Source: Guptibacillus spartinae (lineage in GTDB: Bacteria; Bacillota; Bacilli; Bacillales; Guptibacillaceae). Taken from it: 63,503 nucleotides of DNA. The DNA lies in contig NZ_JAQQWU010000017.1 in NCBI RefSeq assembly GCF_028610625.1, forward strand, positions 1-63,503, written 5' to 3'. Positions 27,862-37,629 of the stretch are shown one piece after another. The notes under the pieces were generated by a model. The model was not told the origin of the DNA, did not search any database, and saw only the letters and a program-made list of their open reading frames with translations. The translations under genes were made by a program, and so were the position numbers. Each line of letters opens with the position of its first letter. The first letter of the stretch is position 1.

Positions 27862-29231
27862 GAATGACGAAGAAGCAGTTTGAGAATTTTAAGACAGTCT
27901 TGTTGAACGTTCTTGTGTTAACGAGTTTATTTCTCACCTGGCAAATTTGGACGTTTGAACCTGAATATGAAAAAGAAGCAGCACCTACTGAAGCGAGTCC
28001 AGTGGGCATACAGGATGTAAATATCAGTGATGTGGTGAAACCAAATCAGCTTGTTTACCATATTGATAATCAGCATTTTACTTCTTTCAATTTCAATACG
28101 ATTAACGATTTTTATACCAACTTTATTTCAGGTGTGAAAATCAAATCCTTCACAGTTGAGAATGATATGGAGGATTTAGAAGGAGTAGGGAATAGTGTTG
28201 AACTTATTTTCCCTACCTTACTTTCAAATGATGTATTGAAGAAATTAGTGAGTATATCAAAAGACGATATTCCCCTTTCAACATTTGATCGGATTATCAT
28301 TCCTTCCATTGCTTCTGGTAAAAATAATGAGATCGTTTTTCTCAACACATCGAGTCAGGTTGGCATGCGTGCTACGATTGAGGCATCGAGTGAAATGAAA
28401 GAATGGTATGCAAACGTCTTTTCCTCTTTTGATATAGCTAGTAATGATGCGAAAGAAATGGAGATGGCTCGTGCAAAAGAACTTCAAGTATCTAAGAAAT
28501 CACCGATTTTTTATTTGCCGATTCAAGGTCAAACGATTGCTTCATTCGGTGGGAGTACAGATGAATTAGCCAATGAAGTCGATTTTAAAGAAGCGCTTTT
28601 TCCTGAACAAGATACGGTTGAAAAAAACTCTTTTAACAACATTTCAGATCTTTATACGGATGGAAGTCGTGATTTAACGTTTAACTATGATAATGAATAT
28701 ATGATCTTTAAGAATCCGCCATCTACGACAAGCCAATTTGTCGCAAACGAATCACCTATATTAGATGCGTATGGGTTTATTAACAAGCATTTTGGCTTTC
28801 GGATCACTGATTTAAACGATGATAAATATATTCTAAGTGAATGGGTCAGATCTTCTAAGAACAACACGGACCAAATCTCTTTCCGTCTTTATACAGAAGG
28901 TTACCCTGTGTATAGCTCTTCTACAGAAGATTTAGATGAAATAAATGTGACGTTAGAAAATAATGATGTTAGCACGTACAAACGGATGTTGAAAATCATC
29001 CAGTATACGAAACAAATGAGTGAACGTCAGCTACCAGGTTATGATGACGTTCTGGCCTTACTAGAAGAAGGAAGCTTTAAAACAAGTGAGATACAAAACA
29101 TGACAATTGGTTATACAATTGATCGTTCAGCAAATCAGACATATGATTTTTCGCTGATTCCCCAATGGTTTGTTAAATTGAATGGTACCTGGACGCCGTT
29201 GCAATCTATTAGCAATGAACAGGGAGGGTAA
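27858..29231 (+). CDS. walH: WalRK regulator WalH (YycH)
   Basis: WalH is a membrane-anchored extracytoplasmic protein that, with WalI, regulates WalK. The 457-aa sequence has one N-terminal helix (about 12-30) and a large outside domain. The start at GTG 27858 overlaps the walK stop; an ATG two codons later is an alternative. The identification rests mainly on operon position, size and topology, since this family diverges fast. Confidence 0.93.
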   Translation: MRMTKKQFENFKTVLLNVLVLTSLFLTWQIWTFEPEYEKEAAPTEASPVGIQDVNISDVVKPNQLVYHIDNQHFTSFNFNTINDFYTNFISGVKIKSFTVENDMEDLEGVGNSVELIFPTLLSNDVLKKLVSISKDDIPLSTFDRIIIPSIASGKNNEIVFLNTSSQVGMRATIEASSEMKEWYANVFSSFDIASNDAKEMEMARAKELQVSKKSPIFYLPIQGQTIASFGGSTDELANEVDFKEALFPEQDTVEKNSFNNISDLYTDGSRDLTFNYDNEYMIFKNPPSTTSQFVANESPILDAYGFINKHFGFRITDLNDDKYILSEWVRSSKNNTDQISFRLYTEGYPVYSSSTEDLDEINVTLENNDVSTYKRMLKIIQYTKQMSERQLPGYDDVLALLEEGSFKTSEIQNMTIGYTIDRSANQTYDFSLIPQWFVKLNGTWTPLQSISNEQGG

Positions 29232-29235
29232 GAAG

Positions 29236-30126
29236 TTGGATTGGAATAGAACGAAAACGATATTAATCTTAACCTTCCTAGTCTTTAATATCTTTCTGGC
29301 AAGTGATCTATTTAAAAAGCAAACGGAATTAAGTGAAATCGAACAACAAAAACAGGTAACGATTGAAGACCAGCTGAAAAATTTAAACGTCACATACGAA
29401 AAAAACCTTCCTGTTCAATCTGAGAAAATGTCTTTTATAAGCGGAGACGTTCATAAATTTACTGAGAAAGAAGAAAAAACTTTAGAAGAAGGTACAAGCC
29501 AGGATATTACGCTTGATGAAGAAAAGTTAGTTTCTACACTAAAAAAACCTTTTCCAATAAGTGATCCAAAAGTAGGTTCTGCTTACTCGATTTTTCTCGA
29601 AACATATGTTTACGAAGGCGGGAAATATCAATATTACGGGCCTGCCGAGAATAACCCTAATATCGTTTATTTTGTGGAAACGTTTGAGGATCGACCTATA
29701 TATAGTCAAGAATCAGGCATGTTGATTGTAACTCTTGAGGACGATAAGGTTGTTTCCTATACGCAAACTTATTTAAGTCTGCAGAAAATCGGCAAAGAAC
29801 GTAAAATTGATCCTGCTTCTGAAACGATTGGATTACTATTAAACCAACAAGATATCGGTTTGAATGATAAAGTCGAAGATATGTCGATTGGTTACTATAC
29901 AACTGTTGAAAATGAAGATGAGCGGGATACGTTCGTCTTTGTTCCAACGTGGCACGTTGTCGTTTCAAACAAAAAGACGGATGATCCAGTTGATAATTAT
30001 TATGTAAATGCCATTGAAAAAACGGTGTTTAGCGAGCCAGAAGAAAACACGGAAAATGGACAGGATGAGAAGGATACCGATCAGCCTGACCCTTCAAAGC
30101 CGGAGTCGGTAACAAGCGATAAGTAG
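29236..30126 (+). CDS. walI: WalRK regulator WalI (YycI)
   Basis: WalI partners with WalH at the membrane to control WalK. I chose TTG 29236 (296 aa, [10 protein letters not shown]) because GGGAGGG lies upstream and orthologues begin MDW; an ATG further up overlaps walH. There is one membrane helix (about 7-25), then a YycH/YycI-type extracellular domain. The C-terminal tail is Asp/Glu/Pro-rich and lower in complexity. Confidence 0.93.
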   Translation: MDWNRTKTILILTFLVFNIFLASDLFKKQTELSEIEQQKQVTIEDQLKNLNVTYEKNLPVQSEKMSFISGDVHKFTEKEEKTLEEGTSQDITLDEEKLVSTLKKPFPISDPKVGSAYSIFLETYVYEGGKYQYYGPAENNPNIVYFVETFEDRPIYSQESGMLIVTLEDDKVVSYTQTYLSLQKIGKERKIDPASETIGLLLNQQDIGLNDKVEDMSIGYYTTVENEDERDTFVFVPTWHVVVSNKKTDDPVDNYYVNAIEKTVFSEPEENTENGQDEKDTDQPDPSKPESVTSDK

Positions 30127-30140
30127 GAGAGGAATGTTCT

Positions 30141-30935
30141 ATGTCTCTTGAATTTAGTGTGCTTGCGAGTGGAAGCACGGGGAATGCCATTTATGTTGGT
30201 ACAGAGAAGCACAAGCTTCTAGTCGATGCCGGATTAAGTGGAAAAAAACTTGAAGAATTGTTCGCAAAAGCCCATCTCGATCCAAAGGATCTGGATGGGT
30301 TGCTTGTGACGCACGAGCATAGCGATCACATTAAAGGTCTTGGAATATTTGCAAGACGGTACAAGCTCCCAATCTATGCCAATGCCAAAACGTGGGAAGC
30401 GATGACAGGGTTAATTGGCGAAATACCTGTTGAACAGAAATTTCAATTTGATATGGATACGGTAAAAACGTTTGACGACCTTGATGTGGAGTCTTTTGGT
30501 GTCTCACACGATGCGGCAGAACCGATGTTTTATGCCTTCCATCATGAAGGAAAAAAGCTCAGTATCGCAACGGATCTTGGTTATGTAAGTGATCGAATTA
30601 AAGGAACAATTCGCAATTCAGATATGCTCGTATTTGAGTCCAATCATGATATTAATATGCTAATGATGGGGCGGTATCCATGGAACGTCAAGCGACGCAT
30701 TCTAGGAGATATGGGGCATGTGTCTAATGAAGATGCCGGTGCAGCCCTTTCTGACATCATTGGTGATCAGACAAAGCGTATTTATTTAGCCCATTTAAGT
30801 AAAGATAATAACATGAAAGACCTTGCAAGACTTTCTGTCCAACAAACCCTTGAACAAAATGGATTTGCAGTTGGGGAACAACTATCCTTATATGATACTG
30901 ATCCTGCATCCCCCACTTTAGTAACAAAACTATAA
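30141..30935 (+). CDS. walJ: Metallo-beta-lactamase-fold hydrolase WalJ (YycJ)
   Basis: WalJ is an exonuclease-like metallo-beta-lactamase protein linked to coordination of replication and cell division and to wal function. The 264-aa protein has the metal motif THEHSDH at 57-63, with further ligands expected near SHDAAEP and the C-terminal half. The ATG follows GGAGAGG, 14 bp after walI. Confidence 0.94.
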   Translation: MSLEFSVLASGSTGNAIYVGTEKHKLLVDAGLSGKKLEELFAKAHLDPKDLDGLLVTHEHSDHIKGLGIFARRYKLPIYANAKTWEAMTGLIGEIPVEQKFQFDMDTVKTFDDLDVESFGVSHDAAEPMFYAFHHEGKKLSIATDLGYVSDRIKGTIRNSDMLVFESNHDINMLMMGRYPWNVKRRILGDMGHVSNEDAGAALSDIIGDQTKRIYLAHLSKDNNMKDLARLSVQQTLEQNGFAVGEQLSLYDTDPASPTLVTKL

Positions 30936-31010
30936 AGTTTCGCAGAGGGTTTATAGAAAAGAAATGTCTTGAACGGTCTCCTTTTTTAATTGAAAGGATG
31001 GGTGAACACT

Positions 31011-32222
31011 TTGGGCTATTATGATGGTGAAGAAAACAATCAACCAAAACGGCAGAAAGGAAATCGAGGCGGCGCCTTTATGGCAGGATTATTTGGTGCG
31101 GTCCTCGGTGCCCTGCTTATTCTATTTACTGTTCCTGCTCTATCAGATGTAGGCGTTCTGCCTGATATTGAACCTCATCAAGAGGAAGAAGCGGATTCTC
31201 AGGCACAACAGCAATCGATTACGAAGGATATTAGTATCGATGTGACAAATGACATTACATCAGCTGTTGCGAATGTAGGAGAGGCCGTAGTAGGAGTCAT
31301 TAATTTGCAGAAAACAGATTTTTGGGCTGAAGATTATGGAGAAGCCGGAGCGGGCTCAGGCGTGATTTACAAAAAAGAGGGCAAAGATGCTTTCGTTGTA
31401 ACGAATAATCATGTAGTCGAAGGTGCAGGACAGCTAGAAGTGAGTTTAAACGCTGAAAAACGCGTTTCAGCAGAGCTCGTAGGCACTGACCCTCTAATGG
31501 ACCTTGCAGTGCTTAAAATCCCTTCTGAGGCCGTTAAAATGGTTGCTGAGTTTGGAGACTCCGATAAGTTAAAACCAGGTGAGCCAGCGATTGCAATTGG
31601 TAACCCGTTAGGTTTCTTAGAAGGAACGGTTACCCAAGGGATCATAAGCAATCCAGAGCGCTCTTTTCCGGTCGATACCGATCAGAATGGCACGATTGAT
31701 TGGAATGCTGACGTAATTCAAACAGATGCCTCCATTAATCCTGGAAATAGCGGCGGTGCATTAATTAACATTTCGGGTCAACTTGTCGGAATTAATTCCA
31801 TGAAGATTGCTCAATCAAGCGTAGAAGGTATCGGCTTCTCTATTCCGATTAACATTGCAGAACCAATTATTAACGACCTTGAATCATATGGTGAAGTGAG
31901 AAGACCTCAAATTGGAATTGGAACAAAATCATTATCTGAAATTCCAACTTACCATTGGAGTGAATCGCTTAAGCTACCTGCAAAGATCGATTATGGTGTT
32001 GTCGTGATGAGCGTCTTCCCTACATCGTCTGGAGAGATTGCGGGTCTTAAAGAATTAGATGTGATTACTGCAATGGATGGGAAAAAGATTAAGAATTCCA
32101 TTGATCTTCGTAAGTTTCTTTACACTAAGAAAGAAATTGGCGATCGTGTGAAATTAACTATATACCGTGAAGGGACAAAGCAAGAGGTTGAAGTAACACT
32201 TGCTGAGCAGCAACATTCGTAA
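31011..32222 (+). CDS. htrC: HtrA-family serine protease (YycK/HtrC type)
   Basis: This is a membrane-anchored DegP-like protease for misfolded envelope proteins. I chose TTG 31011 (403 aa, MGYYDGEEN) because Bacillus orthologues begin MGYYDG; another TTG lies 21 bp upstream. There is one N-terminal membrane helix (about 23-43). The catalytic triad is His134, Asp164 and Ser247 (GNSGG). A single PDZ domain covers about 300-395. It ends the wal operon as in B. subtilis. Confidence 0.93.
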   Translation: MGYYDGEENNQPKRQKGNRGGAFMAGLFGAVLGALLILFTVPALSDVGVLPDIEPHQEEEADSQAQQQSITKDISIDVTNDITSAVANVGEAVVGVINLQKTDFWAEDYGEAGAGSGVIYKKEGKDAFVVTNNHVVEGAGQLEVSLNAEKRVSAELVGTDPLMDLAVLKIPSEAVKMVAEFGDSDKLKPGEPAIAIGNPLGFLEGTVTQGIISNPERSFPVDTDQNGTIDWNADVIQTDASINPGNSGGALINISGQLVGINSMKIAQSSVEGIGFSIPINIAEPIINDLESYGEVRRPQIGIGTKSLSEIPTYHWSESLKLPAKIDYGVVVMSVFPTSSGEIAGLKELDVITAMDGKKIKNSIDLRKFLYTKKEIGDRVKLTIYREGTKQEVEVTLAEQQHS

Positions 32223-32297
32223 ACCAGCGCAGGGGAGGAGACTCTCCTGTTTGCTTTTGAAGAAATAATGGAGAACAAACATGAAAGGAACGGTAGG

Positions 32298-32462
32298 ATG
32301 AAAATCTTTTGTTGTGACGAACACGTTGAATTGGCTTTGGATGTCGCTGTTGATGAAACAGGGCAGTTTCCGGTTTTAGAAAGAGTCGAAAAAGCTTCAG
32401 AAAAGTTGTCCACAGAATGTGAGTATTGTAAAAATAACGCAACATATATGGTGTCGAACTAA
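32298..32462 (+). CDS. CxxH/CxxC small protein
   Basis: The 54-aa protein has an N-terminal CCDEH and a C-terminal CEYC, which together could bind one zinc. It belongs to the short CxxH/CxxC family seen beside rlmH in Bacillus. I chose ATG 32298 (MKIFCCDEH); a longer frame begins 30 bp earlier. Function unknown. Confidence 0.8.
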   Translation: MKIFCCDEHVELALDVAVDETGQFPVLERVEKASEKLSTECEYCKNNATYMVSN

Positions 32463-32477
32463 TATTCGGTCACGATA

Positions 32478-32568
32478 TGTGGATGAAAAATGTGTATATG
32501 TGGATAAAATCTGTGGATAACCTGTTTATTTTCTGTGGACTTACAAAAACATACACAGGTGGGGATAA
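32478..32568 (-). promoter_or_regulatory. DnaA-box cluster upstream of rlmH
   Basis: Five DnaA-box-like 9-mers lie in one orientation on the - strand. Those at 32499-32507 and 32512-32520 are perfect; 32478-32486 and 32560-32568 have one mismatch, and 32534-32542 has two. In B. subtilis a DnaA-box cluster upstream of the orthologous yydA is, to my knowledge, one of the origin-proximal clusters that help control initiation. Confidence 0.8.
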
Positions 32569-32571
32569 GTT

Positions 32572-33051
32572 TTGAATATCAGTATCGTAACGGTCGGGAA
32601 GTTGAAAGAGAAATATTTGAAACAGGGAATTGAAGAATACACAAAACGCTTAGGACCTTACGCCAAAATAGACGTCATTGAAGTGCCGGATGAAAAAGCA
32701 CCAGAAAATTTAAGTGAAACGGAAATGACGCAGGTTAAGAAAGCGGAAGGTGAGCGCATTTTATCTAAAATTTCTGCTGATGCGCATGTTATTGCGCTTG
32801 CGATTAACGGAAAAATGAAAACATCTGAGCAACTCGCCCATGATCTTGATCAATTGGCGACGTACGGAAAAAGTAAAATGGCCTTTGTAATCGGGGGATC
32901 ACTTGGTTTAAGTGACGAGGTTCTTCAACGAGCTAACGATACGCTTTCTTTTTCTAAAATGACGTTTCCTCATCAGTTAATGAGGCTGATTTTAGTGGAG
33001 CAGGTGTATCGTGCGTTTAAGATTAATCGAGGGGAACCGTATCATAAATAG
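32572..33051 (+). CDS. rlmH: 23S rRNA pseudouridine1915 N3-methyltransferase RlmH
   Basis: RlmH is a SPOUT methyltransferase that methylates pseudouridine 1915 in helix 69 of the 50S subunit. The 159-aa length equals that of the B. subtilis enzyme. The C-terminal knot has [10 protein letters not shown] (about 104-113) and the final RGEPYHK. It starts at TTG 32572 within the DnaA-box region, preceded by AGGTGGGG. Confidence 0.97.
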   Translation: MNISIVTVGKLKEKYLKQGIEEYTKRLGPYAKIDVIEVPDEKAPENLSETEMTQVKKAEGERILSKISADAHVIALAINGKMKTSEQLAHDLDQLATYGKSKMAFVIGGSLGLSDEVLQRANDTLSFSKMTFPHQLMRLILVEQVYRAFKINRGEPYHK

Positions 33052-33107
33052 AGCTAATTCATTTGGAAAAAACGTAAGACTAGCAAACTAATAGGAAACT
33101 ATTACTT

Positions 33108-33140
33108 AGGGCGCGGATCATGGATGATCCGTGCCCTTTT
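33108..33140 (+). terminator. Terminator after rlmH
   Basis: AGGGCGCGGATCA / TGATCCGTGCCCT pair with one wobble and are followed by TTTTC. Confidence 0.8.
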
Positions 33141-33294
33141 CAATGGGACTGTTTGAGCGTGTCAATCTTACTCCGTTGTTTTTCATTATTCTTTTACTAT
33201 TATTAAAGACAATTTGTGGGAAATTGCTATAATGAATCTTATAGGGAATATGTAATAACTTACATTTTGTATGACAGGAAAGGGGGACTAGCGA

Positions 33295-33762
33295 ATGTCC
33301 GAAATGAACGAAAATCCGATAATGAGCGAAAAGGAATCAAAGATTAAGGTGGAGAGAAAAGAAGGAGAACCGACAGGCGCTTTTAAAGGGGCTAGTTGGG
33401 CTGCTTTACTGATTGGGGTAGCTGCGTATCTCATTGGCTTATTTAACGCCTCTATGGAGCTCAATGAGAAGGGATATTACTTTGCTGTATTGGTATTTGG
33501 ACTTTATGCAGCTGTATCTCTGCAAAAAGCGGTTCGCGATAAGGAAGAGGATATCCCTGTTTCGGGCATCTACTATGGGCTCAGTTGGTTTGCTGTGATT
33601 GTAGCGATCGCTTTAATGGGCATCGGGCTTTATAATGCCGGAAGCATTATTCTAAGCGAAAAAGGATTTTACGGTATGTCGTTTGTTCTTAGTCTATTTG
33701 CAGCCATTACAATTCAGAAAAACATTCGCGATACCCAGGTGGCGAGAGATCGAGATAAATAA
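33295..33762 (+). CDS. YiaA/YiaB-family membrane protein with two repeats
   Basis: The 155-aa protein has a hydrophilic N-terminus and four membrane helices arranged as two similar halves. Each half reads like the two-helix YiaA/B domain (GLFNASMELNEKGYYFAVL and GLYNAGSIILSEKGFYGMS), so the gene is an internal duplication. Function unknown. It starts at ATG 33295 with AAAGGGGG upstream and ends at a terminator. Confidence 0.8.
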   Translation: MSEMNENPIMSEKESKIKVERKEGEPTGAFKGASWAALLIGVAAYLIGLFNASMELNEKGYYFAVLVFGLYAAVSLQKAVRDKEEDIPVSGIYYGLSWFAVIVAIALMGIGLYNAGSIILSEKGFYGMSFVLSLFAAITIQKNIRDTQVARDRDK

Positions 33763-33828
33763 ACGATGAAATTCACCTGTTTTTCGACTTTCGAAATGAA
33801 GTTCCACACAAAAGTGGTTTGAAATGAT

Positions 33829-33870
33829 AAAGGCATTGGTAAAGTTAGTTGGTTACCAGTGTCTTTTTTT
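33829..33870 (+). terminator. Terminator after the YiaA/B gene
   Basis: AGGCATTGGTAA / TTACCAGTGTCT form a 12-bp stem with wobble pairs, then seven T. Confidence 0.75.
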
Positions 33871-33883
33871 CACTCTCATAGGA

Positions 33884-33921
33884 TAAAAAAAGAGAGAAAG
33901 CACGATTGGCTTTTCTCTCTA
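33884..33921 (-). terminator. Terminator of the dus gene
   Basis: AGAGAGAAAG / CTTTTCTCTCT form a stem, with an A-run on the + strand giving a T-run for the leftward transcript. Confidence 0.8.
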
Positions 33922-33950
33922 AAAATGAAATTTGTTATTTCGACAATGAC

Positions 33951-34946
33951 TTAAGAAACCGTAAACCCATTCTGTTTCAACGCCTCTTTCTCCATAAACT
34001 CATCAATGAGGGCGCGTACTTCGTCAGTCGAGTCAGTACTCATCAGTTGATTTCGTAAATCACTTGCGCCTCTGAACCCTTTGACATAAATCTTAAAAAA
34101 GCGGCGAAGTGTTACGAACTGACGTGTTTCTAGTTCCGACGAATATTTATCATGTAGATCAAGCTGTAAACGAAGAAGGTCAAGCAATTCTTCACTCGTA
34201 TGCTCTTTCTTCTCAGTTTCAAATGCAAATGGGTTGTGGAAAATGCCGCGGCCAATCATGACGCCATCCACACCATACTTCTCAACAAGCTCAAGACCCT
34301 TCTGTCGGTCAGGAATATCTCCGTTGATCGTTAGAAGTGTATCAGGAGCAACCTCATCACGAAGTTTTTTAATCTCCGGTATTAGTTCCCAATGAGCGTC
34401 AACATTGCTCATTTCCTTTTTTGTACGGAGATGGATGGAAAGGTTCGCAATATCCTGTTCCAGAAGGTGCTTCAGCCAGTGGCGCCATTCTTCAACTTCC
34501 GTGTAACCAAGACGCGTTTTGACACTAACAGGCAACCCTCCAGCTTTTGCTGCTTGGATGATATCTGCTGCGACATCAGGGCGACGAATCAGTCCACATC
34601 CCTTTCCTTTTGGAGCGACATTAGGAGCAGGACAGCCCATATTGATATCTATGCCTCGATAGCCCATCTTTGCCATACCGATGCTCATTTCTTTGAAGTA
34701 TTCCGGCTTATCTCCCCAAATATGGGCTACGATTGGCTGCTCATCTTCTGTGAACGTCAAACGTCCGCGCAAGCTGTCTTTTCCTTTTGGATGACAGTAG
34801 CTTTCCGTATTCGCAAACTCTGTAAAATATACATCAGGACTCGCTGCAGCACTCACTACATGACGAAAAACGACATCCGTTACGGCTTCCATTGGAGCTA
34901 GAACAAAGAACGGTCGTGGCAGCTCATTCCAAAAATTATCTTTCAT
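33951..34946 (-). CDS. dus: tRNA-dihydrouridine synthase
   Basis: Dus reduces uridines in the tRNA D-loop using FMN and NADPH. The 331-aa protein has the N-terminal APMEAVTD motif (17-24) and [16 protein letters not shown] near 105-120, which carries the catalytic cysteine. The helical tRNA-binding C-terminus is present. Which uridines it modifies cannot be told from sequence. It is a single gene on the - strand with its own terminator. Confidence 0.94.
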   Translation of the reverse strand: MKDNFWNELPRPFFVLAPMEAVTDVVFRHVVSAAASPDVYFTEFANTESYCHPKGKDSLRGRLTFTEDEQPIVAHIWGDKPEYFKEMSIGMAKMGYRGIDINMGCPAPNVAPKGKGCGLIRRPDVAADIIQAAKAGGLPVSVKTRLGYTEVEEWRHWLKHLLEQDIANLSIHLRTKKEMSNVDAHWELIPEIKKLRDEVAPDTLLTINGDIPDRQKGLELVEKYGVDGVMIGRGIFHNPFAFETEKKEHTSEELLDLLRLQLDLHDKYSSELETRQFVTLRRFFKIYVKGFRGASDLRNQLMSTDSTDEVRALIDEFMEKEALKQNGFTVS

Positions 34947-35360
34947 ATCTATCTGAACCCTTTCCTTAAGGGAAGCTTATTCCCAAAATTAAAAAGTAAA
35001 CTGTTTTTTAATCTATGATTTTATGAAATTCAACCAGTATATACTTTAATCGTATTGCACGAAAAGTGCAAGGGAACGAGTCAGCATATGTTGTGAATCA
35101 TTCCAGTTAAAACCATTTCATGTATTAGTATACCCTTGTCTATAGTGGAAAAAGACTTAGTACTATTATAATACGGCGTGAAAATTAGTAAAAACGCATT
35201 AGATTCAACGATATTTTTTCTACAATTATAAATATTGCCTATGATAAGGTATAATTAGGGAAGAACCTGTTGTGTATCTAAGTGTCGCCTTGCTTTTTTG
35301 TAAGTTGAGCATGAGCGCGTATTCTTTTTATTACAAATAAATGAGACAAGGAAGGGTATC
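34947..35360. other. Divergent intergenic region between dus and mqo
   Basis: No gene or clear riboswitch is visible in this 414-bp AT-rich stretch. A small hairpin TTGCAC/GTGCAA lies at 35055-35071 and a TATAAT lies at 35250-35255 without a good -35. It must hold the promoters of both divergent genes. Confidence 0.6.
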
Positions 35361-36860
35361 ATGAGCAAGAATCAAAGTAAAGATGTTATCTTAATTGGTG
35401 CTGGAGTCATGAGTGCAACTTTGGGATCTTTATTAAAAGAATTAGCACCTGAATGGAATGTAAAAGTGTTTGAGAAACTTGGAAGTGCAGGAGAAGAAAG
35501 CTCGAACGAATGGAATAATGCAGGGACAGGCCATTCTGCTCTATGTGAACTAAACTATACGTCTGAAAAAGCAGACGGCTCAATCGATATTAGCAAGGCG
35601 GTTAAAATTAACGAACAATTCCAGCTTTCTAAACAATTCTGGTCTTATTTCGTTAACAAAGGACTCATTAAAAAGCCACAGGACTTTATTCGTCCGATTC
35701 CTCATATGAGTCTTGTATTTGGAGAAGACAATGTGAAGTTCCTTAAAAAACGATTGGAAGCGTTATCAGGAAATCCATTATTCCATGGTATGGAACTTTC
35801 TGAGGATCCTGAAAAGCTTAAGGAATGGATTCCACTTATTATGGAAGGCCGTACATCTGATGAATCGATTGCTGCCACTAAAATTGACACAGGTACAGAC
35901 GTTAATTTCGGTGCGTTAACTCGTCTTATGTTTGAACACTTAGAAAATGAAGACGTAGACGTGCAGTATGAGCATAGCGTAGAGGATATTAAGCGTACGA
36001 AAGAAGGCACTTGGGAAGTAAAAGTAAAAGATATGGCTAACGATAATCTAGAATATCATACGGCAGATTTTGTGTTTATTGGAGGAGGCGGCGGTAGTCT
36101 TCCATTACTCCAAAAAACCGGTATTCCCGAATCAAAACAAATTGGGGGCTTCCCAGTAAGCGGTCTCTTTATGGTTTGCAACAACCCTGACGTGATCGAA
36201 CAGCATCACGGAAAGGTATACGGTAAAGCAAAAGTGGGGGCACCGCCAATGTCCGTCCCTCACCTTGATACAAGGTATATTAATAACAAAAAGAGCTTAC
36301 TCTTTGGACCATTTGCAGGGTTTTCTCCGAAATTTCTTAAAACCGGTTCAAATATGGATCTCATTAGTTCTGTAAAGCCGAATAATGTATTAACGATGAT
36401 GGCTGCTGGTGTGAAGGAAATGGGATTAACCAAATACTTGGTCCAACAAGTGATGTTATCAGAGGATAAGCGCATGGAAGAACTGCGTGAATTTATTCCG
36501 ACTGCTCAAAAGGAAGACTGGGACATTGTCGTGGCCGGTCAGCGAGTACAGGTTATTAAGGATACGGAAGAGCAGGGGAAAGGAACGCTTCAATTTGGTA
36601 CGGAAGTCGTTACCTCATCTGACGGCTCCATTGCTGCTTTACTTGGGGCTTCTCCGGGAGCCTCCACTGCTGTACACGTTATGCTTGAGGTATTTGATCG
36701 ATGCTTCCCAGAGTACCTAGAAGAATGGGAACCAAAGATAAAAGAAATGATTCCATCTCATGGATATGCACTTGAGAAGAATCCTGAGCTATTTAAAGAA
36801 ATCGATCATAAAATTTCCCAAACTTTAGGTCTTCAAGAAGGAGAGCCTGTGTACAGCTAG
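35361..36860 (+). CDS. mqo: Malate:quinone oxidoreductase Mqo
   Basis: Mqo is a membrane-associated FAD enzyme that oxidises malate to oxaloacetate and reduces quinone, bypassing malate dehydrogenase. The 499-aa length fits the family. The FAD motif is [10 protein letters not shown] (13-22), and the family-typical [18 protein letters not shown] lies near 50-67. The ATG follows AAGGAAGGG. A terminator follows at once. Confidence 0.96.
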   Translation: MSKNQSKDVILIGAGVMSATLGSLLKELAPEWNVKVFEKLGSAGEESSNEWNNAGTGHSALCELNYTSEKADGSIDISKAVKINEQFQLSKQFWSYFVNKGLIKKPQDFIRPIPHMSLVFGEDNVKFLKKRLEALSGNPLFHGMELSEDPEKLKEWIPLIMEGRTSDESIAATKIDTGTDVNFGALTRLMFEHLENEDVDVQYEHSVEDIKRTKEGTWEVKVKDMANDNLEYHTADFVFIGGGGGSLPLLQKTGIPESKQIGGFPVSGLFMVCNNPDVIEQHHGKVYGKAKVGAPPMSVPHLDTRYINNKKSLLFGPFAGFSPKFLKTGSNMDLISSVKPNNVLTMMAAGVKEMGLTKYLVQQVMLSEDKRMEELREFIPTAQKEDWDIVVAGQRVQVIKDTEEQGKGTLQFGTEVVTSSDGSIAALLGASPGASTAVHVMLEVFDRCFPEYLEEWEPKIKEMIPSHGYALEKNPELFKEIDHKISQTLGLQEGEPVYS

Positions 36861-36876
36861 TCTAGATCAATATGAT

Positions 36877-36916
36877 AAAACAGGTAGCGGTAAAGTACCG
36901 CTACCTGTTTTATTTT
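36877..36916 (+). terminator. Terminator after mqo
   Basis: AAAACAGGTAGCGGTA / TACCGCTACCTGTTTT is a nearly perfect 16-bp stem. Confidence 0.9.
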
Positions 36917-36984
36917 GGAATAATTTGAGCCCCCTTTTAATACATTCAGTTAGAGTAAAACCAGAATGTAGAGGGGGATTTCAA

Positions 36985-37254
36985 TTGGAAGGAAATATGA
37001 ACACAGCTCCTCATCCTGAGACTGAGAAAAGCAATGGGCTTGGCGTAGCTTCAATGGTTTTAGGAATAATCGGTCTCGTCCTTTTTTGGATTCCGATCCT
37101 TCCTTATCCATTTGCCATTTTAGCTATTATATTTGGAGCAATTGGTAGAAAAAACACGTCTAAGAAAGGATTTGCGATATCTGGACTTGTCACTGGCATT
37201 GTTTCCCTAATTTTGAACACATGGGTCTGGATAAGTATCGCCTTTTTTATATAG
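36985..37254 (+). CDS. DUF4190-type small membrane protein
   Basis: The 89-aa protein (TTG start at 36985, GAGGGGG upstream) has two membrane helices separated by GAIGRKNTSKKG, with GLGVASMVLGIIGLV opening the first; this is the DUF4190 pattern. An ATG four codons later is an alternative start. Function unknown. It lies between mqo and the partition locus and has its own terminator. Confidence 0.75.
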   Translation: MEGNMNTAPHPETEKSNGLGVASMVLGIIGLVLFWIPILPYPFAILAIIFGAIGRKNTSKKGFAISGLVTGIVSLILNTWVWISIAFFI

Positions 37255-37266
37255 GCCATTTCGATT

Positions 37267-37298
37267 AACAAGACTGTTTTTAAGCAGTCTTGTTTTTT
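37267..37298 (+). terminator. Terminator after the DUF4190 gene
   Basis: AACAAGACTG / CAGTCTTGTTTTTT form a 10-bp stem with a T-run. Confidence 0.85.
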
Positions 37299-37353
37299 GT
37301 GCAGAGGAGAAGGAAGGAATATTAAAAGATTAGTAGAGAAGGATAAAATTAAT

Positions 37354-37531
37354 GTATACAAATAATGTGTACATGATTACAAATTTGTTTACTTGTAATC
37401 ATTATTCGTATTCATGTATACAAATGCGTACACTTGTTGATTTATAGGGATGTGTACAAATAAGTACACTAGTATACAATAAATGTTTACTTGTATACGT
37501 AATTGTGTACAAGTAAACGAAAATGTAAACT
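37354..37531 (+). repeat. Candidate centromere (parC): direct and inverted GTATACAAAT-type iterons
   Basis: About ten copies of a 10-bp motif near GTDTACAART occur in both orientations. Direct copies include 37354-37363, 37416-37425, 37452-37461, 37472-37481 and 37505-37514; inverted ones include 37391-37400 and 37489-37498. A 14-bp inverted repeat (GTTTACTTGTATAC / GTGTACAAGTAAAC, one mismatch) spans 37485-37518. The block sits directly upstream of the ParM-like gene, as parC does in type II partition loci. Confidence 0.75.
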
Positions 37532-37629
37532 AGATAGAATGACTCATTGACTTCATTTGAAAATTTCTATAAATTTTAAAGTAATAGTAGAAATACTAGA
37601 TTTTAAATATGAAAGGATGGATTATTTTT

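Noticed and set aside
35055-35071. Riboswitch or terminator upstream of mqo
   Set aside because: Only a 6-bp hairpin without a T-run is present; no known riboswitch core was seen.
37609-37629. Earlier ATG start for the ParM-like gene
   Set aside because: No ribosome-binding site precedes it, while the ATG at 37630 has AAAGGATGG upstream.
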